Under the pieces are notes generated by a model. It was not told where the DNA came from and searched no databases. It was given only the letters and a program-made list of their open reading frames with translations. A DNA stretch of 64,000 nt from Flavonifractor sp. An92 (lineage in GTDB: Bacteria > Bacillota > Clostridia > Oscillospirales > Oscillospiraceae): assembly GCF_002159175.1 (NCBI RefSeq), contig NZ_NFGZ01000006.1, positions 62,001 to 126,000 of the forward strand. Direction: 5' to 3'. Positions 54,401 through 63,058 of the stretch are shown in pieces. Numbering within the stretch: position 1 is the stretch's first letter; each line of letters begins with the position of its first letter. A program made the position numbers and the translations under genes.

Positions 54401-54952
54401 ATGAATGAAACCAAGAAAAAAGGAGCCGGCATGGCGCAGCTGGTGCTGGTGCTCTTCGCCATCAGCGCCATCACCGCTCTGCTTCTGGGCCTGGTGAACA
54501 GCCTGACCGCCGACGCCATCGCCGCCAACCAGCAGGCCAAGATCGAGAAGGCCATGAACGAGGTCCTTCCCGCCAGCGCCTATACCGATGTCACCGCGTC
54601 CTATGCCGGCGGCGACGCCACCGTGGACACCATTTATGAGGCTGAGGGTGCGGGCTATGTGGTCCAGGTCTCCCCCTCCGGCAGCTTCAGCGGCACCCTG
54701 TCCGTCATGGTGGGCGTCACCAGCGACGGCGCCTGCTCCGGCATCTCCATCGTCAAGACCAGCGAGACCTCCGGTCTGGGCGCCAACGCCAGCAAGGACT
54801 ACTTCCGTGAGCAGTTCCAGGGTCTGACCGGCACCGCCTCCGTCACCAAGGACGGCGGCACCATCGAGGCCCTCACTGGCGCTACCATCACCTCCCGCGC
54901 GGTGTGCAACGCCGTCAACAGCGCTGTGGCCGCCGCGGCCAGCATGGGTTAA
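54401..54952 (+). CDS. rnfG: Rnf complex subunit G
   Basis: 183 residues: one N-terminal membrane helix (LVLVLFAISAITALLLGLV), then an FMN-binding domain whose attachment motif is EALTGATITSRAV (about 155-167). The FMN threonine lies outside the membrane in characterised Rnf. Gap to rnfE 11 bp. Confidence 0.95.
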   Translation: MNETKKKGAGMAQLVLVLFAISAITALLLGLVNSLTADAIAANQQAKIEKAMNEVLPASAYTDVTASYAGGDATVDTIYEAEGAGYVVQVSPSGSFSGTLSVMVGVTSDGACSGISIVKTSETSGLGANASKDYFREQFQGLTGTASVTKDGGTIEALTGATITSRAVCNAVNSAVAAAASMG

Positions 54953-54963
54953 GGAGGGTCATC

Positions 54964-55611
54964 ATGGATATCAAAAAGCAATTCAAAGAGGGCCTCATTA
55001 CCCAGAACCCCGTTACCGTGCAGCTGCTGGGCATGTGCTCCGTCATGGCCATCACCACCACCCTCTTCAACGGTATCGGCATGGGCCTGTCGGTTCTGGT
55101 CATCCTGACCTGCGCCAACGTGGTCATCTCCCTGCTGCGGAAGATCATCCCCAGCAAGGTGCGTATCGCCTGCTACATCGTGGTCATCGCCGGCTTCGTT
55201 ACCATCGTGGATCTGCTGCTCCAGGCCTATCTCCCCGACCTGAGTGAGAGCCTGGGTCTGTTCATCCCCCTGATCGTGGTCAACTGTATCATCCTGGGCC
55301 GTGCCGAGTCCTTCGCCTCCAAGAACGGCGTGGCTGCCTCTGCTGTGGATGGCGTGTTCCAGGGCCTGGGCTACACCGTCATCCTGGTCATCATGTGCGT
55401 GGTCCGTGAGTTCCTGGGCAACGGCACCTTCGGCGGCGGCATCCTCAACGGCGGCGACGGCATCCGCATCCTCCCCGAGGGTATCCCCGCCCTGGGCATG
55501 GTGCTGCCGGTGGGCGGCTTCCTCACCCTGGCCTGCGTCATTGCCGCCATGCAGTACTTCCTCAACAAGCCCAAGAAGAACGCTGACACGAAAGAGGAGG
55601 TGTCCAAGTAA
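54964..55611 (+). CDS. rnfE: Rnf complex subunit E
   Basis: 215 residues, about six membrane segments, homologous in fold to RnfA. LFIPLIVVNCIILGRAESFA and FLGNGTFGGG are family motifs, and the Cys in VVNCIILGR may bind an intramembrane Fe-S centre. ATG 54964 has AGGAGGG upstream. Its TAA shares a base with the rnfA ATG. Confidence 0.95.
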   Translation: MDIKKQFKEGLITQNPVTVQLLGMCSVMAITTTLFNGIGMGLSVLVILTCANVVISLLRKIIPSKVRIACYIVVIAGFVTIVDLLLQAYLPDLSESLGLFIPLIVVNCIILGRAESFASKNGVAASAVDGVFQGLGYTVILVIMCVVREFLGNGTFGGGILNGGDGIRILPEGIPALGMVLPVGGFLTLACVIAAMQYFLNKPKKNADTKEEVSK

Positions 55612-56195
55612 TGGATTTCGCACAACTGTTCAGCATCGCCCTGGGCGCGATCCTGGTCAATAACTTTATCTTCTCCCAGTTCCTGGGCATCTGCCCCTTC
55701 ATGGGCGTCTCCAAGAAGATCGACACCGCCCTGGGCATGGGCATGGCCGTTATCTTCGTCATGGGCGTGGCCAGCGCCGTGTGCTGGCCCATCAACCAGC
55801 TGCTGCTGAGCCTGGATCTGAAGTTCATGCAGACCGTGACCTTCATCCTGGTCATCGCCTCCCTGGTGCAGTTCGTGGAGATGTTCCTCCAGAAGGCCAT
55901 GCCCTCCCTCTATCAGGCTCTGGGCGTGTACCTCCCCCTGATCACCACCAACTGCGCCGTGCTGGGCGTGGTGCTCCAGAACACCCAGAACAGCTACAAC
56001 TTCATCGAGAGCGTGGTCTACGGCGTCACCGGCGGCGTGGGCTTCCTGCTGGCCATCGTGCTCTTCGCCAGTGTGCGGGAGCGCCTGGAGTTCTCCGAGT
56101 GCCCCAAGTCCTTTGAAGGCTTCCCCATCGCGCTGGTCACCGCCGGCCTGCTGGCCCTGGCCTTCCTGGGCTTCTCCGGCCTGAGTGTCTTTTAA
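55611..56195 (+). CDS. rnfA: Rnf complex subunit A
   Basis: 194 residues, about six membrane segments, with FSQFLGICPFMGVSK and LITTNCAVLGVVL. Pairs with RnfE in the membrane. Starts in the last base of the rnfE stop. Confidence 0.95.
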   Translation: MDFAQLFSIALGAILVNNFIFSQFLGICPFMGVSKKIDTALGMGMAVIFVMGVASAVCWPINQLLLSLDLKFMQTVTFILVIASLVQFVEMFLQKAMPSLYQALGVYLPLITTNCAVLGVVLQNTQNSYNFIESVVYGVTGGVGFLLAIVLFASVRERLEFSECPKSFEGFPIALVTAGLLALAFLGFSGLSVF

Positions 56196-56207
56196 GGGGG
56201 ATTTTAC

Positions 56208-57077
56208 ATGGATATGACTGTGATTTATGCCCTGCTGGTGCTGGGCGTCCTGGGCGGTGTGTTCGGCCTGATCCTGGCCTTCGCCTCCAAGGCCTTCGCC
56301 GTGGAGAAGGACCCCCGGGAAGAGGCCATCGCCGAGGTGCTCCCCGGCGCCAACTGCGGCGGCTGCGGCTATCCCGGCTGTGCCGGTTATGCCGCCGCTG
56401 TGGCTGCCGGTAAGGCTGCCACCAACTGCTGCGCCGCCGGCGGCGACGCCGTGACCGCCAAGATCTCTGAGATCATGGGCGTGAAGGCCGAGGCCGGTGT
56501 GAAGATGATCGCCCAGGTGCAGTGCACCGGCGGCTGCCGCGGCCACGAGAAGTACGAGTACGCCGGTATCGCCGACTGCTCCGCCGCCTCCCGCCTGCCC
56601 GGCGGCGGCCCTGCCGGCTGCTCCTTCGGCTGTCTGGGCTTCGGCACCTGTGAGAAGGTGTGCCCCTTCGACGCCATCCACGTGGTGGACGGCGTGGCCA
56701 AGGTGGACGAGGACAAGTGTAAGGCCTGTAAGAAGTGCATCGACGCCTGCCCCCGCCACATCATCCTCCTGGCCCCCTACAAGACCAAGCGCCACGTGGC
56801 CATCACCTGCTCCTCCAAGGACAAGGGTGTGGTGGTGCGCCAGGTCTGCGACAACGGCTGCATCGGCTGCTCCCTGTGCGCCAAGGCCTGCCCCAAGGAG
56901 GCCATCACGGTGGAGAAGAACCTGGCCGTCATCGACTACGACAAGTGCGTGGGCTGCGGCATCTGTGCCCAGAAGTGCCCCCGCAAGCTCATCACGGTGG
57001 ACGGCAAGGTCCCCGAGGTGAAGCCCGCCGCCCCCAAGGCCGCTCCCGCCGCTGCGGGCGCTGCCAAGGCGGAGTAA
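56208..57077 (+). CDS. rnfB: Rnf complex subunit B (ferredoxin-accepting)
   Basis: 289 residues. One N-terminal membrane helix is followed by the Fe-S domain NCGGCGYPGCAGYA (about 48-61). Further cysteine motifs are CTGGCRG and C-x3-C in GTCEKVCP, then ferredoxin motifs CKACKKCIDACP, CIGCSLCAKACP and CVGCGICAQKCP. The tail is rich in Ala, Pro and Lys. It is the likely entry point for ferredoxin electrons. Last gene of the rnf operon; a terminator follows. Confidence 0.96.
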   Translation: MDMTVIYALLVLGVLGGVFGLILAFASKAFAVEKDPREEAIAEVLPGANCGGCGYPGCAGYAAAVAAGKAATNCCAAGGDAVTAKISEIMGVKAEAGVKMIAQVQCTGGCRGHEKYEYAGIADCSAASRLPGGGPAGCSFGCLGFGTCEKVCPFDAIHVVDGVAKVDEDKCKACKKCIDACPRHIILLAPYKTKRHVAITCSSKDKGVVVRQVCDNGCIGCSLCAKACPKEAITVEKNLAVIDYDKCVGCGICAQKCPRKLITVDGKVPEVKPAAPKAAPAAAGAAKAE

Positions 57078-57084
57078 TTCTGCA

Positions 57085-57127
57085 AAAAACCGGTATGCCT
57101 GGGAAGTCCTCCGGGCATACCGGTTTT
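57085..57127 (+). terminator. rnf operon terminator
   Basis: A long stem with internal mismatches (AACCGGTATGCC / GGCATACCGGTT) followed by TTTTTCT. Confidence 0.9.
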
Positions 57128-57253
57128 TCTCCTGCCGAAAAAAAATACGCGGGGGCTTTTCCCGCCCCCACAAATCCGGTATACTGAATACTGAGCTACC
57201 AAGCATGCGGGAGCGGTGAGCCGCCCCGCCGGACGATCAAAGGAGGAATCCCC

Positions 57254-58426
57254 ATGGATTACGCAGTGGAATCTCTGAAGAAGCACTATGAGTGGAAGGG
57301 CAAGCTGGAAGTGACCCCCCGGGCCGCCGTGGACAGCAAGGAGGCCCTCTCCCTGGCCTATACCCCTGGCGTGGCCCAGCCCTGCCTGGAGATCCAGAAG
57401 GACGTCAACAAGAGCTACGACCTCACCCGCCGCTGGAACACCGTGGCGGTGGTCACCGACGGTACCGCCGTGCTGGGCCTGGGCGACATCGGCCCCGAGG
57501 CCGGAATGCCCGTCATGGAGGGCAAGTGCGTCCTCTTCAAGGCCTTCGGCGATGTGGACGCCATCCCCCTGTGCGTCCGCTCCAAGGACGTGGACGAGAT
57601 CGTCCACACCGTGGCCCTGCTGGCCGGCTCCTTCGGCGGCGTGAACCTGGAGGACATCTCCGCTCCCCGCTGCTTTGAGATCGAGAAGAAGCTGAAAGAG
57701 CAGTGCGACATCCCCATCTTCCACGATGACCAGCACGGTACCGCCGTCATCACCCTGGCGGGCCTCCTCAACGCCCTGAAGGTGGTGGGCAAGAAGATCG
57801 AGGACGTGAAGATCGTCACCTCCGGCGCGGGCGCTGCCGGCATCGCCATCATCAAGCTCCTGATGAGCATGGGCCTGAAGAACGTCATCATGACCGACCG
57901 CACCGGCGCTATCTACGAGGGCCGTGAGGGCCTGAACCCCGTGAAGGAGGAAATGGCCAAGATCACCAACTTCAACCACGAGAAGGGCACCCTTGCCGAG
58001 GTCATCCAGGGCGCCGACGTGTTCATCGGCGTGTCCGCCCCCGGCACCCTCACCAAGGAGATGGTCTCCACCATGGCCAAGGACGCCATCATCTTCGCCT
58101 GTGCCAACCCCGTGCCTGAGATCTTCCCCGACGAGGCCAAGGCCGGCGGCGCCGCTGTGGTCTCCACCGGCCGCAGCGACTTCCCCAACCAGGTCAACAA
58201 CGTTCTGGCCTTCCCCGGCATCTTCCGCGGCGCCCTGGATGTGCGTGCTTCCGACATCAACGACGCCATGAAGGTGGCCGCCGCCCGGGCCATCGCCGGG
58301 CTGGTGAGCGACGAGGAGCTGAACGCCGACTACATCCTCCCCGCCGCCTTCGACCCCCGCGTCAAGGACGCCGTGGCCCAGGCCGTGGCTCAGGCCGCCC
58401 GGGACTCCGGTGTGGCCCGCATCTAA
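57254..58426 (+). CDS. NAD(P)-dependent malic enzyme
   Basis: 390 residues, the short bacterial form. It has LSLAYTPGVAQPCLEI (about 33-48), the metal/substrate motif SAPRCFEIEKKLKEQ and FHDDQHGTAVI (about 156-166), and the dinucleotide-binding GAGAAGIAIIKLL (about 195-207). It decarboxylates malate to pyruvate with NAD(P)H formation, which could feed the Rnf/NADH pool upstream and ilvB's pyruvate supply. AAAGGAGG upstream, a TATACT -10 candidate at 57180, its own terminator. Confidence 0.95.
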   Translation: MDYAVESLKKHYEWKGKLEVTPRAAVDSKEALSLAYTPGVAQPCLEIQKDVNKSYDLTRRWNTVAVVTDGTAVLGLGDIGPEAGMPVMEGKCVLFKAFGDVDAIPLCVRSKDVDEIVHTVALLAGSFGGVNLEDISAPRCFEIEKKLKEQCDIPIFHDDQHGTAVITLAGLLNALKVVGKKIEDVKIVTSGAGAAGIAIIKLLMSMGLKNVIMTDRTGAIYEGREGLNPVKEEMAKITNFNHEKGTLAEVIQGADVFIGVSAPGTLTKEMVSTMAKDAIIFACANPVPEIFPDEAKAGGAAVVSTGRSDFPNQVNNVLAFPGIFRGALDVRASDINDAMKVAAARAIAGLVSDEELNADYILPAAFDPRVKDAVAQAVAQAARDSGVARI

Positions 58427-58438
58427 ATCCAAGTTCCC

Positions 58439-58465
58439 GCGGCGGAGCCTCTCTGGCTCCGCCGC
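58439..58465 (+). terminator. malic-enzyme terminator
   Basis: A perfect 11-bp stem (GCGGCGGAGCC), then five T residues. Confidence 0.92.
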
Positions 58466-58585
58466 TTTTTCGTTCCTGAAAAATTTTTATCATTCCCCCC
58501 TTCACAAAAAGACTTTATTGTGTTAATATACTAAAGCAACAGTGCAGCACTGTATCGCTGCCAGAACGGATGGAGGAAGAATGAT

Positions 58586-59455
58586 ATGAACAAGAAGCTG
58601 CTCTCTCTGGCCCTGGCCGGCGCGCTGGGCCTCTCTCTCACCGCCTGCGGCGGCGGTACCACCTCCCAGCCCAGCACCAACCCCAGCACTCAGCCCTCCG
58701 ATGCGCAGGAGAGCGCCGCGCAGACTGAGAGCGATCTGCAGTATGTCAAGGACAAGGGCACCCTGGTGGTGGGCATCACCTACTTCGAGCCCATGGACTA
58801 CAAGGCCGAAGGCAGCGACGAGTGGATCGGATTCGATGCCGACATGGCCAAGGAATTCGCCGAGAGCCTGGGCGTCTCCGTGGAGTTCCAGGAGATCACC
58901 TGGGACTACAAGGTGGAGGAGCTCAACTCCAAGGCCATCGACTGTGTCTGGAACGGCATGACCCTCACCGACGAGGTCCTGTCGGCCATGGGCACCTCGA
59001 ACCCCTACTGCACCAACTATCAGGTCCTGGTCTATAGTAGCGATAAGGCCGCTGATTTTGAGGGCCTGACCTCTCTGGAGGGCCTGAATGTGGCCGTGGA
59101 ATCCGGCTCCGCCGGTGAAGATGCCGCCGTGGCCCTGGGCGCCACCACCGTGCCGGTGCAGTCCCAGGCCAACACCCTGATGGAAGTGGCCGCCGGAACT
59201 TCCGACGCCGCCGTCATTGACGTGCTCATGGCCGCCGCCATGACCGGCGAGGGCACCAGCTATGCCGACCTCTCTTACAGCCTGAACCTCAACGACGCTC
59301 AGGGTCTGGAGTCTGAGGAGTACGGCGTGGGCTTCCGTCAGGGCTCCGATCTGGTGGATGCCTTCAACAGCTTCTGGGCCGATGAGGTCGCCAGCGGCAG
59401 CGCCCTGGAAATCGCCACCACCTACGGCCTTCAGGATGCCGTGATCCTGGAGTAA
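58586..59455 (+). CDS. amino-acid ABC transporter substrate-binding lipoprotein
   Basis: 289 residues. The lipobox signal peptide is LSLTACGGG (Cys near 20). After a Ser/Thr/Gln-rich linker comes an SBP_bac_3 fold with GTLVVGITYFEPMDYK (about 57-72), WIGFDADMAKEFAESLG and a C-terminal GVGFRQGSDLVDAFNSF. Such proteins deliver polar amino acids to a permease; the ligand is uncertain. AGGAGG-type site upstream. First gene of a three-gene transporter. Confidence 0.94.
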   Translation: MNKKLLSLALAGALGLSLTACGGGTTSQPSTNPSTQPSDAQESAAQTESDLQYVKDKGTLVVGITYFEPMDYKAEGSDEWIGFDADMAKEFAESLGVSVEFQEITWDYKVEELNSKAIDCVWNGMTLTDEVLSAMGTSNPYCTNYQVLVYSSDKAADFEGLTSLEGLNVAVESGSAGEDAAVALGATTVPVQSQANTLMEVAAGTSDAAVIDVLMAAAMTGEGTSYADLSYSLNLNDAQGLESEEYGVGFRQGSDLVDAFNSFWADEVASGSALEIATTYGLQDAVILE

Positions 59456-59471
59456 GGCCTGTTCTATCCCC

Positions 59472-59504
59472 AAGGCAGAGCGCGCCGTGAGCGCGCTCTG
59501 CCTT
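59472..59504 (+). terminator. intercistronic hairpin after the binding-protein gene
   Basis: A 14-bp stem (AAGGCAGAGCGCGC) with a CGTGA loop and only three T residues. It may stabilise or partly terminate the message, so the binding protein is made in excess over the permease. Confidence 0.75.
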
Positions 59505-59547
59505 TCCACGGTTTTCTTCCACCATACCACCTCGAGAGGACGATACC

Positions 59548-60237
59548 ATGATCGAATTTTTCACATCCGATACCTTCCAGACCGTCCTGGCCGCCCTGAA
59601 CAGCGGCTTTCTGAAAACCCTCCAGATCTTCTTCTTCACCCTGGTGGGAGCGCTGCCCCTGGGTCTGGTGATCTCCTTCGGCTCCATGAGCCGCTTCACC
59701 CCCCTGCGCTGGGTCACCCGCACGGTGGTGTGGGCCATCCGGGGCACCCCTCTGGTGCTCCAGATCATCGCCCTCTTCTATGTGCCCGGGATTCAGAAGT
59801 GGTTCACCTGGCCCAGCGGTGAGAGCGGCCGAATGACGGCGGTATGTGTGGCCTTCATCATCAACTACGCCTGCTATTTCTCGGAAATCTACCGCGGCGG
59901 CATCCAGGGCGTGCCCAAGGGGCAGCAGGAGGCCGGTCAGGTGCTGGGCATGACCAAGTCCCAGATCTTCTTCCACATCACCCTGCTCCAGATGATCAAG
60001 CGCATCGTCCCCCCCATGTCCAACGAGATCATCACCCTGGTCAAGGACACCTCGCTGGCCCGGGTCATTGCGCTGCAGGAGGTCATCTGGATGGGCGAGT
60101 CCTTCATGAAGGGCAACTCCGGCATCTCTGGCCTCGTGTGGCCCCTCTTCTTCACGGCGGTGTACTATCTGGTGTTCAGCGGCATCGTCACCATGCTCTT
60201 GGGCAAGCTGGAGCGCAAACTGGCCTTCTTTCAGTAA
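59548..60237 (+). CDS. amino-acid ABC transporter permease
   Basis: 229 residues with about five membrane segments and the His/Glu/Gln family permease signature GGIQGVPKGQQEAGQVLGM (about 116-134), the EAA-type loop that docks on the ATPase. VWAIRGTPLVLQI is also typical. Follows the binding-protein gene; 15 bp ahead of the ATPase gene. Confidence 0.95.
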   Translation: MIEFFTSDTFQTVLAALNSGFLKTLQIFFFTLVGALPLGLVISFGSMSRFTPLRWVTRTVVWAIRGTPLVLQIIALFYVPGIQKWFTWPSGESGRMTAVCVAFIINYACYFSEIYRGGIQGVPKGQQEAGQVLGMTKSQIFFHITLLQMIKRIVPPMSNEIITLVKDTSLARVIALQEVIWMGESFMKGNSGISGLVWPLFFTAVYYLVFSGIVTMLLGKLERKLAFFQ

Positions 60238-60252
60238 CTAGGAGGAGCAAAC

Positions 60253-61041
60253 ATGGCAATTTTGGACGTACATAACATCGAAAAGCACTTCGGCTCCACC
60301 CGGGTGCTGGAGGACATCAGCTTCTCCCTGGAAAAGGGCCAGTCCCTGGCCATCATCGGCTCCTCCGGCAGCGGCAAGACCACGCTGCTGCGCTGCCTGA
60401 ACTTTCTGGAAAAGCCCGACCAGGGCTCCATCGCGGTAAACGGCAATGTGATCTTCGACGCCTCCGACCCCGCCACCCAGCGGGAGAGCGAGGTGCGGAA
60501 AAAGCGCCTCCACTTCGGCATGGTGTTCCAGTCCTTCAACCTCTTCCCCCAGTATACGGCCCTGAAAAACGTCACCCTGGCCAAGGAGCTGCTCAGCCAG
60601 GAGCGCCCCGACTTCAAGCAGAACAAGAAGGCCATTCTGGACGAGATCCAGGCCGAGGGCGAGGCCCTGCTGGCCAAGATGGGTCTGGCCGAGCGATGCA
60701 ACCACTACCCCAGCCAGCTCTCCGGCGGCCAGCAGCAGCGGGTGGCCATCGCCCGGGCTCTGGCCCTCCACCCCGACATTCTCTGCTTTGACGAGCCCAC
60801 CTCCGCCCTGGACCCCGAGCTCACCGGCGAGGTGCTGAAGGTCATCCGGAGTCTGGCCGAGCAAAAGACCACCATGATCATCGTCACCCACGAGATGGCC
60901 TTCGCCCGGGATGTGGCCGACGAGGTCATCTTCATGGACGGCGGCGTTATTGTGGAGAAGGGACCCGCCCGGGAGGTCATCGAGCACCCCCGGGAGGAGC
61001 GCACCCGTCAGTTCCTCTCCCGCTACGCCGACGCCAACTGA
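60253..61041 (+). CDS. amino-acid ABC transporter ATP-binding protein
   Basis: 262 residues. Walker A GSSGSGKTT (about 36-44), Q loop MVFQSFNLFP, signature LSGGQQQRVAIARAL (about 155-169), Walker B ILCFDEPTSALDPEL, and the H-loop VTHEM. Powers the transporter. AGGAGG just upstream. Confidence 0.97.
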   Translation: MAILDVHNIEKHFGSTRVLEDISFSLEKGQSLAIIGSSGSGKTTLLRCLNFLEKPDQGSIAVNGNVIFDASDPATQRESEVRKKRLHFGMVFQSFNLFPQYTALKNVTLAKELLSQERPDFKQNKKAILDEIQAEGEALLAKMGLAERCNHYPSQLSGGQQQRVAIARALALHPDILCFDEPTSALDPELTGEVLKVIRSLAEQKTTMIIVTHEMAFARDVADEVIFMDGGVIVEKGPAREVIEHPREERTRQFLSRYADAN

Positions 61042-61052
61042 ATCCCACGAGT

Positions 61053-61076
61053 CCCCGCCCTTTTTTCCGGGCGGGG
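61053..61076 (+). terminator. terminator of the ABC transporter operon
   Basis: A CCCCGCCC/GGGCGGGG stem with an 8-base T-rich loop, then GCTCTTTTT. Confidence 0.85.
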
Positions 61077-61163
61077 GCTCTTTTTCCGCTGTTCCTCCCG
61101 CCGGTTCTGTGATATAATGGAACGAACTCAGGGCGGATCACCGCCCTCAGGAAGGAGACCCCC

Positions 61164-61502
61164 ATGGAAGAGATCTATTTGCCCGTCCTCTCCCATTTCC
61201 GAAACGAAAATTTCTGGACCGCCAGCGCCGGCCGGATGCGCTATCGGGTGGACCCGGTGGAGAATACCCTGTTCGCCCAGGTGTGGGAGGGGCCCTACGG
61301 CTACGCCCTCAGCGAGGTGGAGGAACACACCAGCTTTCCCCTCTCGGAGGAGGGGCTGGAGGAGCTGCGGGCCTGGGTGGCAAAGTGGAGTGAGACCATC
61401 AACGCCCGCCCCAAGCGCTCCCTGGCCGAGGAGCTGGCGCGCCGGGAGGCCGCGCAGGCCCGCCTGGACGCCGCCAAATCCGAAGAAGCGAAACAGGGCT
61501 AA
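61164..61502 (+). CDS. unknown cytosolic protein, 112 aa
   Basis: AAGGAG upstream, with a TATAAT about 50 bp before the start. The first 75 residues are compact and aromatic (YLPVLSHFRNENFWTASAG, then FAQVWEGPYGYALSEVEEH). The C-terminus is a charged helix rich in Ala, Glu and Lys (EELARREAAQARLDAAKSEE). No membrane segment, no family recognised. 40 bp ahead of murC, perhaps co-transcribed. Confidence 0.8.
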   Translation: MEEIYLPVLSHFRNENFWTASAGRMRYRVDPVENTLFAQVWEGPYGYALSEVEEHTSFPLSEEGLEELRAWVAKWSETINARPKRSLAEELARREAAQARLDAAKSEEAKQG

Positions 61503-61542
61503 TATAGCTGATTTTTTGATATTTGGAAAGGGTGTATGACCC

Positions 61543-62919
61543 ATGACTGACAGCAGCATTCACGACTATCTGAAACCCGGCTGCCACGCCCACTTAGTGG
61601 GCATCGGAGGCGTATCCATGGCCCCCCTGGCGGAAGTCCTCCACGGCGCGGGCATGACCATCACCGGCTCCGACATGCGGGAGAGCGCCGCGGTGGAGCA
61701 CCTGCGCTCCCTGGGCATCTCGGTGGCCATCGGCCAGAAGGCGGAGAACGTGGCGTGGGCGGACCTCGTCATCCGCACCGCCGCCGCCCACGACTCCAAC
61801 CCGGAGATCGCCGCCGCCCGGGCCGCCGGCATCCCCGTCTACGAGCGGGCCCAGGCCTGGGGCTCCATCATGCGGGGCTACCGCAACGCCCTCTGCATCT
61901 CGGGCACCCACGGCAAGACCACCACCACTTCTATGTGCACCCACATCGCCATGGCCGCCGCCGCCGACCCCACTGTTATGATCGGCGGCACCCTCCCCCT
62001 GCTGGGAGCCGGCCACCGGGTGGGCCACGGAGACACCATCATTCTGGAGAGCTGCGAGTACTGCAACTCCTTCCTCCACTTCTACCCCACCATCGCCGTC
62101 ATCCTCAACGTGGAGGCCGACCACCTGGACTTCTTCAAGGACCTGGAGGACGTGGAGCACTCCTTCCGGGCCTTCGCCGACCGGATTCCCGAGGGCGGCC
62201 TCATCATCGCCAACCGGGACGACGCCAACACCATGCACACCCTGGAGGGGGAGACCCGTCCGGTGATGACCTTCGGCCTGGACGAGGGCGATGTCCACGC
62301 CGCCAACCTCACCTGGACCAACGGCCTGCCCGCCTTTGATATCATCCTTCAGGGCCAGAAGTTCGCCCATGTGGCCCTCCAGGTCCCCGGCGTCCACAAC
62401 GTCAAGAACGCCCTGGCCGCCGCCGCGTCGGCCATCGCCCTCCACTTCCCCGTCTCCGCCGTGGAGGAGGGCCTGGGCGCCTTCCTGGGTGCGGGCCGCC
62501 GCTTCGAGCACAAGGGGACCTACCACGGCGCGGAGGTCTATGACGACTACGCCCACCACCCCGGCGAGCTGGAGGCCCTGTTCCGGGCGGTGAAGGGCCT
62601 GGGCTACAAGCGGGTCATCTGCGCCTTCCAGCCCCACACCTACTCCCGTACCAAGGCCCTCTTCGACGACTTCGCCAAGGTGCTCCAGGAGCCCGACATC
62701 ACCATTCTGGCCGAGATCTACGCCGCCCGGGAGACCAACGACATCGGCATCTCCTCGGCGGACCTGGCCAAGGTCATCCCCGGCAGCCGCTATTACGCCA
62801 CGCTGCCGGAGGTCACCCAGGCTCTGGCGGACCTGGCCCAGGAGGGGGACCTCATCCTCACCGTGGGCGCGGGCGACATCTACACCGCCGGCGAGGCTCT
62901 GGTGAACCTGTCTTCCTGA
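61543..62919 (+). CDS. murC: UDP-N-acetylmuramate-L-alanine ligase
   Basis: 458 residues. The N-terminal Rossmann motif is HLVGIGGVSMAPLAEVL (about 17-33). The ATP loop is SGTHGKTTTTSM (about 123-134), and ESCEYCNSFLHFYPTIAVILNVEADHLDFF and DDYAHHPGELEAL are Mur-ligase motifs. It adds L-alanine to UDP-MurNAc in peptidoglycan synthesis. Cytosolic. Length is normal. Confidence 0.95.
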   Translation: MTDSSIHDYLKPGCHAHLVGIGGVSMAPLAEVLHGAGMTITGSDMRESAAVEHLRSLGISVAIGQKAENVAWADLVIRTAAAHDSNPEIAAARAAGIPVYERAQAWGSIMRGYRNALCISGTHGKTTTTSMCTHIAMAAAADPTVMIGGTLPLLGAGHRVGHGDTIILESCEYCNSFLHFYPTIAVILNVEADHLDFFKDLEDVEHSFRAFADRIPEGGLIIANRDDANTMHTLEGETRPVMTFGLDEGDVHAANLTWTNGLPAFDIILQGQKFAHVALQVPGVHNVKNALAAAASAIALHFPVSAVEEGLGAFLGAGRRFEHKGTYHGAEVYDDYAHHPGELEALFRAVKGLGYKRVICAFQPHTYSRTKALFDDFAKVLQEPDITILAEIYAARETNDIGISSADLAKVIPGSRYYATLPEVTQALADLAQEGDLILTVGAGDIYTAGEALVNLSS

Positions 62920-62930
62920 TTTGATTCGAA

Positions 62931-62962
62931 AAGCAGACCTTCTCTAAGAGAAGGTCCGCTTT
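62931..62962 (+). terminator. murC terminator
   Basis: A 14-bp stem with one mismatch (AAGCAGACCTTCTC), then six T residues. Confidence 0.9.
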
Positions 62963-63058
62963 TTTATACGCGCCGGTACTTCCGTTTCCGTGGACGGGTG
63001 TGATATAATAGCCTTTGCTCAATCACCCCGGGTGCTCCCGGGCGCAGGAGGAAGCGCG